Assembly: GCA_964568045.1 (NCBI GenBank)
Contig: CAZMOL010000030.1
Coordinates: 1-19,071 of the forward strand
Source of the DNA: CAZDDA01 sp964568045
GTDB lineage: Bacteria > Bipolaricaulota > Bipolaricaulia > UBA7950 > UBA9294
Reading direction: 5' to 3'
DNA: 19,071 nt
Within the stretch, counting starts at the first letter, position 1. Each line of letters opens with the position of its first letter. The notes below the pieces were generated by a model. That model searched no databases, was not told where the DNA came from, and was given only the letters and a program-made list of their open reading frames with translations. Made by a program: the position numbers and the translations under genes. Shown here one piece after another: positions 13,299-19,071 of this stretch.

Positions 13299-15926
13299 TC
13301 ATCCCTCCAAGGCAGCGAGGTTGGCTTGCAGGCGCTCGTGTCTAGTTGCGAACTCGGCCTTTTTCCTTCGCTCTTTCTCGACCACGTCTGCCGGCGCCCG
13401 TTGGAGAAAACTCGGATCTGTAAGTTTGCTCTCGGTCCTTGTCAAGTCTGTACGCACCTGGTTAAGCTCCCTGTGCAGGCGAGACCGCTCCGCATCCACG
13501 TCGATAAGCTCAGCGAGGGGGACGAACAGTTCCGCATCGGTGAGAATCTGACGGGCCGAGCCTGCCGGAGCGCGAAGATCTTCCCCCACGTGTAGCGCGC
13601 TCGTGCCGGCGAGCGCATGGAGTGCCTGGACCTTGCGACGAAGTAGCTCGGCAAGCTCGGGATCAGCGGTCCGTACGAGCACCTCAGGACGCGCCTTCTG
13701 AGGAACGTTCAATTCAGCGCGGATCGTCCGTACACCACTGACAACTTCCTGAAAGGCGGCCATGTCGGCCTCCGCCTCGTCGTCTCTTGGTCCGGGCCGT
13801 GGGTAGGAGGCGATCGAAAGCGAAGCCGGACTTTCACCCAGCACTTGCCAGATCTCTTCGCTGATATAAGGAACAAACGGATGAAGCAGCTTCAAGATCT
13901 CCTTTAGAACGTGGTACAGAATCCCTTTTGCCGCCATCTCATTCGTTGAAGCCAGCCTGACCTTCGCCAGTTCAAGATACCAATCACAGAAATCGTGCCA
14001 AATGAAGGCGTACAAGGATTCGCCTGCCAGGTTGAAATTGTAGGCATCGAGGTTGGTGCGAATCGTTTCGATCGTATCGGCCAGCCGGGACAGGATGAAT
14101 CGGTCCTCCAACTCGGTTGCCTCGTCGGGAAGCCCCGGCCGCTGTTCATCAAGGGTCATCAGAATGAAACGGGCCATGTTCCATATCTTGTTCAGGAAAT
14201 TCCGCGATTCGGCAAGCTGTGACTCCGAGAAGCGCATCGACCGCCCCTTGGAGGTGGAGCGAGCGAGAGTGAACCGCAATGCATCCATCCCGTAGGTCTC
14301 CTTTACCTCCATCGGGTCGACAATGTTGCCGCTGGATTTGCTCATCTTCCGGCCTCTCTCGTCCACGATCAGAGGGGTGATGTAAACCTTGTGGAAGGGG
14401 ATCTCCCCCATGAGATGCAGCCCCATCATGACCATCCGCGCCACCCAGAAGAACAGGATGTCAAACGCGGTGACAAGAAGTGACGTCGGGTAGAAGCACT
14501 GCAGATCGTCGGAAGCATCCGGCCAACCCATAATCGAAAACGGCCACAAGGACGAAGAGAACCAGGTATCCAACACATCGTCTTCCTGGTGGAGATCCAC
14601 CTCTCGGCCGTAGTGTGCCAGCGCCTGCGTGCTGGCTACCGATGGTTCTTGTGCAGCAAAGGCGGTTCCATCGGGACCGTACCACACCGGGATGCGGTGT
14701 CCCCACCACAGCTGCCGCGAGATGCACCAATCGCGAATGTTCTCCAGCCACTCGAAATACACCTTGGTCCATCGTTGTGGAACGAACTGGATGCGCCCTG
14801 CGCGAACCGCCTCGATGGCCGGCTCGGCGAGAGGCTTCATGCGAACAAACCACTGGTTGGAGATCAGCGGCTCCACCGCCGTCCCACAACGCTGGCAGTG
14901 CCCCACCGCGTGTTGGTACGGCACTACCTTTTCCAGGAGGTCTTCCTCTTGCAGTCGCTTGACCACCGCCTCCCGGGCCTGATCCCGATCCATGGAGGCG
15001 AACGGTCCGCCGTTCTCGTTGATTGTGCCGTCGCCGTTGAGAATGTTGACCGTGGCTAAGCCGTAGCGTTTGCCGATTTCGAAGTCCGTGGGATCGTGCG
15101 CGGGGGTGATCTTGAGCACGCCGGTACCGAATTCGGGGTCCACTTCCTGTGCCCCCACGATCGGGAGGCGTCTGTTGAGTATGGGAAGGATGGCCGTCTT
15201 TCCAATGAGGCCCCGGTAGCGCTCGTCGTTTGGATTCACCGCCACACCGGTATCCCCGAGCATCGTCTCCGGCCGGGTCGTGGCGATGGTGACGTGGCCA
15301 TCGTCCTGCAACGGATAACGGACGTAATAGAGGTTTCCTTCTATCTCGTTGTGTTCTACCTCGATGTCGGACAGGGCCGTCTCGCAACGGGGGCACCAAT
15401 TGATCATGTAGTCACCTTGGTAGATCAGGCCCTCATCGTAGAGTTGAAGGAACGCCTGTCGCACCGCCCGCGACAGGCCTTGATCCAACGTAAATCGCAG
15501 CCGCGACCAGTCGCACGAGCAGCCCAAGGACTTCAGCTGCTCGATGATCTCTGAACCGTATTTCTCTTTCCACTGCCACACCCGGTCAACAAACGCTTCA
15601 CGCCCGATCTCGTGCCGGGAGGTGCCCTCCTTGGCCAGTACTTGTTCCACCACATTCTGCGTGGCGATTCCGGCGTGATCGGTTCCCGGGAACCAGCACG
15701 CAGCGTGGCCGTCCATCCGTTTCTGCCGGATCACGATGTCCTGCAGAGTGTTGTTGAGGGCATGTCCCAAGTGGAGACGTCCGGTGATATTCGGTGGAGG
15801 AATCACAATCGAGAAGGGTTTGGTTCCCCTCTGTTCAAGCTTGACCCTGAAGAAATCCCCCTCCTCCCAGAAACTGTACAGTTTTCCTTCCACCTGGGCC
15901 GGCTGATAACGCTTAGAGATCTCCAT
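13299..15926 (-). CDS. valS: Valyl-tRNA synthetase
   Basis: An 875-aa class I synthetase that charges tRNA-Val. In order: the HIGH-type motif GRLHLGH (49-55), editing (CP1) domain with TTRPETMLGDTGVAVNP (216-232), WCPRCETALSD, the KMSKS motif GRKMSKSSGN (525-534), an anticodon-binding helical domain, and a C-terminal tRNA-binding coiled coil (about 805-875) rich in charged residues. Length is standard for bacterial ValRS. ATG has AGGAG five bases upstream. It opens the five-gene operon with folC, uppS, cdsA and prsW. The 76 bp before it are too short for a T-box leader. Confidence 0.97.
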   Translation of the reverse strand: MEISKRYQPAQVEGKLYSFWEEGDFFRVKLEQRGTKPFSIVIPPPNITGRLHLGHALNNTLQDIVIRQKRMDGHAACWFPGTDHAGIATQNVVEQVLAKEGTSRHEIGREAFVDRVWQWKEKYGSEIIEQLKSLGCSCDWSRLRFTLDQGLSRAVRQAFLQLYDEGLIYQGDYMINWCPRCETALSDIEVEHNEIEGNLYYVRYPLQDDGHVTIATTRPETMLGDTGVAVNPNDERYRGLIGKTAILPILNRRLPIVGAQEVDPEFGTGVLKITPAHDPTDFEIGKRYGLATVNILNGDGTINENGGPFASMDRDQAREAVVKRLQEEDLLEKVVPYQHAVGHCQRCGTAVEPLISNQWFVRMKPLAEPAIEAVRAGRIQFVPQRWTKVYFEWLENIRDWCISRQLWWGHRIPVWYGPDGTAFAAQEPSVASTQALAHYGREVDLHQEDDVLDTWFSSSLWPFSIMGWPDASDDLQCFYPTSLLVTAFDILFFWVARMVMMGLHLMGEIPFHKVYITPLIVDERGRKMSKSSGNIVDPMEVKETYGMDALRFTLARSTSKGRSMRFSESQLAESRNFLNKIWNMARFILMTLDEQRPGLPDEATELEDRFILSRLADTIETIRTNLDAYNFNLAGESLYAFIWHDFCDWYLELAKVRLASTNEMAAKGILYHVLKEILKLLHPFVPYISEEIWQVLGESPASLSIASYPRPGPRDDEAEADMAAFQEVVSGVRTIRAELNVPQKARPEVLVRTADPELAELLRRKVQALHALAGTSALHVGEDLRAPAGSARQILTDAELFVPLAELIDVDAERSRLHRELNQVRTDLTRTESKLTDPSFLQRAPADVVEKERRKKAEFATRHERLQANLAALEG

Positions 15927-15955
15927 GATTCTCCTTGTTCAGAATGTCCCATCCC

Positions 15956-15984
15956 ATCATAGCAAAACAACTTGAAGGGAGCAA
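15956..15984 (-). promoter_or_regulatory. Candidate promoter of the valS operon
   Basis: On the minus strand an extended -10 TGCTATGAT (hexamer TATGAT at 15956-15961) has, 17 bp upstream, TTGCTC (15979-15984), a weak -35. The start would be near 15949, leaving a leader of about 23 nt. It lies in the short gap between ndk and valS, where no clear terminator hairpin is seen, so read-through from dprA-ndk is also possible. Confidence 0.4.
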
Positions 15985-16002
15985 TTTACGCCTAGTGGAC
16001 GG

Positions 16003-16452
16003 CTACATCCAATTCTCGAGGTCAAGCGTGTAAGACTGGAGCTCCTCGGAGGAGAAGAAGAGAGCAAGCTCACGCTCCGCAGAGGCAAGGCAGTCCGAGC
16101 CGTGAACGAGGTTCTTGGTAAGGTTGAGCCCGTAGTCGCCGCGGATCGTCCCCGCGGCGGCCTGCTGCGGGTTGGTCACTCCCATCAGCTTGCGTACCAC
16201 CTCAACGGCGTTCTCCCCTTCAATCGCCATCGCCACGACCGGCGAAGAGGTGATGAACGAGACAAGCTTGGAGAAGAACGGCTTCTCGACGTGCTCCTGG
16301 TAGTGCCTGCGGGCAAGGGGCTCGTCGACGGAAACCATCTTCATACCGACAATCTTCAACCCCTTTTCCTCGAAGCGAGCGACGATCCATCCTACAAGTC
16401 CCCGTTGCACGGCATCGGGTTTACACAAAACCAGTGTGCGCTCCACACTCAT
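16003..16452 (-). CDS. ndk: Nucleoside diphosphate kinase
   Basis: A 149-aa enzyme that equalises nucleoside triphosphate pools by moving phosphate from ATP through a phosphohistidine. LVLCKPDAVQRGLVG at the start, GTIRGDYG (101-108) and the active site NLVHGSDCLASAERE with His117 are intact. AGGAGGG precedes both a GTG (16453-16455) and an ATG (16450-16452); I chose the ATG at 8-nt spacing, giving the usual N-terminus. It lies about 12 bp after dprA in the same direction and is probably co-transcribed with it. Confidence 0.96.
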   Translation of the reverse strand: MSVERTLVLCKPDAVQRGLVGWIVARFEEKGLKIVGMKMVSVDEPLARRHYQEHVEKPFFSKLVSFITSSPVVAMAIEGENAVEVVRKLMGVTNPQQAAAGTIRGDYGLNLTKNLVHGSDCLASAERELALFFSSEELQSYTLDLENWM

Positions 16453-16464
16453 CACTAATCCCTC

Positions 16465-17565
16465 CTACGGCGTTCGGATATAGCGCCTCCCCTCCACTTC
16501 CTGGATCAGGTTCTCCATCTGGAGCACAAGGAGGACATGTGAGGCCTCGGCAAGGGGTATTCCCCCGCGAGCAATGATATCGTCAATGTGTACCGCTTCA
16601 AGGCCGATCAGATCGTAGACGCGCTGCTGTACGGCGGAGAGAGCGATCTTTGATTTCGTCGCCTCAGTCGCATCAAGTCTCTTCACTTCTGCAAGATCGG
16701 GAAACTCGTCGAGGACATCTTTAACCGTTTCCACCAACTTCGCGCCGTCCTTGATCAGCCGGTTTGTCCCGACGCTCGCCGTGCTGGTGATGGCGCCGGG
16801 AACAGCGAACACCTCCCGCCCCTGTTCCAACGCGAGCCGTGCAGTGATGAGGGCGCCGCTTCTTTCCGGTGCCTCCACGACCACCACCCCGCGGGACAGA
16901 CCGGAGAGTATGCGATTGCGCTGGGGAAACGTCCATTTGGCCGGTCGGGTGTCCAGAGGATACTCGCTCACCAGTGTCCCTGACTCACAGATCTGGTCGG
17001 CCAGCTTCTTGTTGCTTGCCGGATACGGGTGACCAAACCCCGAGCCGAGCACAGCGACTGTTTTGGCTCCCGCTTTCAGTGCACCACGATGGCCCGCCGC
17101 ATCGATACCGACCGCAAGGCCACTCACCACAATAAGCCCAACCCGTCCCAGCGCTTGCGCGAGACGCTCGGCGACGGCTCTGCCGTATTGGCTGCTGCGG
17201 CGTGTGCCTACAACGGCTATGGTTCTAGCGGTATCAATCGCTTTCTTCCCCTTCAGATACAGGGTTGGGGGTGGAGCTTCGATTTCCCGCAGGAGGGGCG
17301 GGTAGTTGGGGTCCAGGATGGTGATGATTTGGACTCCAAGTTCCTCCGCTTGAACCAGTTCGCGCTTCACTGCCTGTTCGCTGCGGGAGGTGGCGATCTT
17401 CTCCGCCGCCTTGGCAAAGCCAGGAAGCGCTGCCAGTGCCCTGGCAGGTGCGCTCCAGATCGCCAGTGGAGACGAAAAGCGCTCCAGGAGAATCGCCATC
17501 CGCCGCGGGGTAAGCTCGGGGATCAGATTGAGTCCTATTAAGCAATGATATTCCGTCCAGTTCAT
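16465..17565 (-). CDS. dprA: DNA-processing protein DprA (Smf)
   Basis: A 366-aa protein that loads RecA on incoming single-stranded DNA in natural transformation and is widespread even in non-competent bacteria. There is an N-terminal SAM/HhH-like region, an extended Rossmann fold with AVVGTRRSSQYGR (about 117-129), VSGLAVGIDAAGHRGAL, TFPQRNRILSGLSRG (about 212-226), and a C-terminal winged-helix (DprA_WH) region. It begins with ATG (or the TTG directly before it) and has no Shine-Dalgarno. The predicted -10 box ends only about 8 bp before the start, so the mRNA may be leaderless. It is followed by ndk and divergent from fxsA. Confidence 0.95.
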   Translation of the reverse strand: MNWTEYHCLIGLNLIPELTPRRMAILLERFSSPLAIWSAPARALAALPGFAKAAEKIATSRSEQAVKRELVQAEELGVQIITILDPNYPPLLREIEAPPPTLYLKGKKAIDTARTIAVVGTRRSSQYGRAVAERLAQALGRVGLIVVSGLAVGIDAAGHRGALKAGAKTVAVLGSGFGHPYPASNKKLADQICESGTLVSEYPLDTRPAKWTFPQRNRILSGLSRGVVVVEAPERSGALITARLALEQGREVFAVPGAITSTASVGTNRLIKDGAKLVETVKDVLDEFPDLAEVKRLDATEATKSKIALSAVQQRVYDLIGLEAVHIDDIIARGGIPLAEASHVLLVLQMENLIQEVEGRRYIRTP

Positions 17566-17573
17566 CAAAAGAA

Positions 17574-17603
17574 ATCATAACCTGTAAGTATCTTTGCAAA
17601 CAA
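17574..17603 (-). promoter_or_regulatory. Candidate dprA promoter giving a leaderless mRNA
   Basis: On the minus strand TTGTTT (17598-17603) is followed after 18 bp by TATGAT (17574-17579). The expected start, about 7 bp past the -10, is at 17565-17568, coinciding with the dprA initiation codons. Its -35 lies 30 bp from that of the divergent fxsA promoter. Confidence 0.4.
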
Positions 17604-17633
17604 GATCGGTCTTTCCAGTGCCTTGCCATGTGG

Positions 17634-17662
17634 TTGTGAGTGTATTCGAGTTGAGCTATGAT
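17634..17662 (+). promoter_or_regulatory. Candidate fxsA promoter
   Basis: TTGTGA (17634-17639) and TATGAT (17657-17662) are spaced by 17 bp. The start would be near 17669, placing the GGTGA Shine-Dalgarno (17670-17674) at the very 5' end of the transcript, 6 nt before the GTG. Confidence 0.45.
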
Positions 17663-17680
17663 CCTCGCCGGTGAAGCCAC

Positions 17681-18079
17681 GTGCCCCTTGTGCTGTTTGC
17701 TGTTGCATGTATCGAGGTCGTTGGACTGATTCGAGTCGCTCGGGTAATCGGAGGAACGCCCGTGTGGGGGCTGATCCTTCTCACCGCGGTCCTCGGTCTG
17801 ACGATTCTCCGATCAAAAGGCGGGCCTGCGGTTACTTCAATAGTGGTTAGCCTGTTCGCAGGGAGGCTGACCCCAAGGCAACTGCTTCGTCGCCGCGAGC
17901 TCTCCATGCTCGTTGGAGGAATCCTGCTCATCGTCCCAGGGCTTCTCACCGATGCACTCGGATGTGCTCTTGTAATACGATATCTCTTCACTCGACGCGG
18001 CCCTCAACGCTCCGTCAAGCAGGAGCGCGACGCGATCGACGTGGAGTTCAAGGTCCACGACGACACCCCCCGCGAGTAG
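17681..18079 (+). CDS. fxsA: FxsA family membrane protein
   Basis: A 132-aa small inner-membrane protein of the FxsA family, known in E. coli for suppressing phage T7 exclusion by the F plasmid; its normal role is unknown. It has the family layout: a hydrophobic N-terminal helix with a conserved Glu (IEVVGLIRV), a second helix with LTAVLGLTILR, an arginine-rich loop, then GGILLIVPGLLTDALG and a charged cytoplasmic tail of about 30 residues. GTG start with GGTGA six bases upstream. The last 76 bp, encoding the charged tail, overlap the 3' end of comEC on the other strand. It is a single-gene transcription unit. Confidence 0.88.
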   Translation: MPLVLFAVACIEVVGLIRVARVIGGTPVWGLILLTAVLGLTILRSKGGPAVTSIVVSLFAGRLTPRQLLRRRELSMLVGGILLIVPGLLTDALGCALVIRYLFTRRGPQRSVKQERDAIDVEFKVHDDTPRE

Positions 18080-19071
18080 ATCGCAACTCCCGCGCAGAAC
18101 ACGACAAGCCCACCGAGCCAGATTCCCATCCAAGGCGGCACCGCAAGCGCGGCAAACGGCAACTCACTGAGCCGCGTTACAATCCAGATGAGCGCGTTCA
18201 ACATCCAGCCGAACAACGTAGCCATCGGAAGCAGCAGCGGGGTTGCCGACAACAGAAGCGTGGCGAGGCCGCTCCACAGTGCGCACGTCGCAAGCGGGAT
18301 GACAATCAGATTGGCCACAACGAGCAGTGGATGAAATTCGCCGAAATGAACCGCGAGAAAGGGTGCCGTCCCAGCTTGGGCCGCGAACGAAGCGACGAGG
18401 AGCGCCAGTGGGTAGCGGACAGTCCACGCGGGAAGCGGACATCGTTCCGCCAAGTCTTGCAGCGACTTGCCTACACCGAAGGTGGGATCGAACACGGCGA
18501 TGATTGCGGCAGTGGCGCCGAAGCTCAGCTGAAAACCGACATCAAACAGCGCGGTCGGTCGCATCGCGAGGATGACAAGCGCTGCAGCGGCGAGGCCTTG
18601 GTACGAACTGACCCAACGCCGCAGGATAATCCCAAGATCAGCGAGCACGCTACCCAGGCCCAGAAACGCAAACAGGAGCGCAGCGCGCACCAGGCTCACG
18701 CGTGGGCCCACCACCCACAACACAAGCAGGACAGCCACGCCGACCAGTGGGTACGCAATCACAGGACGCAAGCCGAGAAAACGCAACACAAACCACAATC
18801 CGGCAAGGAAGATCCCCAAGTGCAGTCCGGACACAGCCAGCAAGTGCATCAGGCCGGTCCGACGGAAGGCCTCTTCCACCTCTTCCGATAGGGCAGCACG
18901 CTCGCCGAAAAAAAGGCCGTGGGCCAGTCCGGCTTCCGGCGAAGGAAGAAACTTGTCCAGCTGCTCGACGAGCCTCTGCCGCACGCCATCGCCGCAACGC
19001 AGGATGGGATTTCCACCGATGCCAAGGCGTTCCAGTTGACCACTACCGCTGACCGCCATCGTGGCGAAGAT
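18004..19071 (-). CDS. comEC: ComEC/Rec2 competence membrane protein, 5' end outside the window
   Basis: This is the C-terminal part of a ComEC/Rec2 channel protein that carries single-stranded DNA across the inner membrane in transformation. The frame is open to the window edge, so the true start and the usual N-terminal OB-like domain lie beyond it; the ATG at 19059 is not taken as the start. Visible are HGLFFGERAALSEEV, the competence-domain signature GLMHLLAVSGLHLGIF (about 69-84 from that ATG), FDVGFQLSFGAT, and six or more further membrane helices. The protein ends soon after the last helix: the C-terminal metallo-beta-lactamase-like domain found in Bacillus ComEC is absent. The 3' end overlaps fxsA by 76 bp. 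Confidence 0.9.
   Translation of the reverse strand: MFATMAVSGSGQLERLGIGGNPILRCGDGVRQRLVEQLDKFLPSPEAGLAHGLFFGERAALSEEVEEAFRRTGLMHLLAVSGLHLGIFLAGLWFVLRFLGLRPVIAYPLVGVAVLLVLWVVGPRVSLVRAALLFAFLGLGSVLADLGIILRRWVSSYQGLAAAALVILAMRPTALFDVGFQLSFGATAAIIAVFDPTFGVGKSLQDLAERCPLPAWTVRYPLALLVASFAAQAGTAPFLAVHFGEFHPLLVVANLIVIPLATCALWSGLATLLLSATPLLLPMATLFGWMLNALIWIVTRLSELPFAALAVPPWMGIWLGGLVVFCAGVAIYSRGVSSWTLNSTSIASRSCLTER

Noticed and set aside
14461..15399. 312-codon open frame on the minus strand within valS
   Set aside because: It is a shifted frame of the intact ValS gene with Arg/Gly/Pro-rich composition and no family resemblance.
15927..16002. T-box leader before valS
   Set aside because: The gap is only 76 bp and shows no T-box sequence or antiterminator; it holds a plausible simple promoter instead.
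17962..18891. 309-codon open frame on the plus strand over comEC
   Set aside because: It is a low-complexity Arg/Gln/His-rich translation antisense to comEC, with no initiation signal and no known domain.

Overview
The window is a compact, gene-dense piece of a bacterial chromosome (GC roughly 57% by eye). It holds one tRNA gene and 17 protein-coding genes, all of recognisable families. The longest stretch without a gene is about 245 bp. I see no phage, transposon, CRISPR array or integration scar. The repertoire is FabK, SpoVG, MutS2, a NifS/NifU-type Fe-S pair with an Rrf2 regulator, PrsW, DprA, ComEC and FxsA, with many GTG/TTG starts and short operons. It points to a streamlined, probably anaerobic or thermophile-like Gram-variable bacterium. 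I cannot assign a phylum from these genes; an uncultured lineage such as Bipolaricaulota is possible but is only a guess.

Layout. (1) 1-3754, minus strand: fabK - mutS2 - spoVG - tRNA-Gln(TTG). The fabK stop abuts the mutS2 start, and the spoVG stop codon lies inside the tRNA gene. (2) 4001-6072, plus strand: cysteine desulfurase - IscU/NifU scaffold - Rrf2/IscR-like regulator, with a candidate IscR-type operator on the promoter. (3) 6123-9320, minus strand: AlkP-superfamily phosphodiesterase - sat - cysC, a sulfate-activation (PAPS) operon behind a near-consensus promoter. (4) 9503-15926, minus strand: valS - folC - uppS - cdsA - prsW, tightly packed or overlapping, ending in a hairpin. (5) 16003-17565, minus strand: dprA - ndk. 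(6) 17681-18079, plus strand: fxsA, divergent from dprA. (7) 18004-19071, minus strand: comEC, cut by the window edge, whose 3' end overlaps fxsA by 76 bp.

How the parts fit. The isc-type operon looks self-regulating: the third gene encodes a probable Fe-S-sensing repressor and the box lies on the operon promoter. The sat/cysC operon makes APS and then PAPS, and its first gene is a metal-dependent phosphodiesterase of unknown substrate. valS-folC-uppS-cdsA-prsW mixes translation, folate, undecaprenyl-PP and CDP-diacylglycerol synthesis with an intramembrane protease. dprA and comEC suggest that natural transformation is or was possible. No single undescribed system is obvious. The points most worth checking are the spoVG/tRNA overlap, the AlkP-sat-cysC unit with its odd CysC tail, the IscR-like circuit, PrsW in the place RseP often holds, and a ComEC without its usual C-terminal domain.
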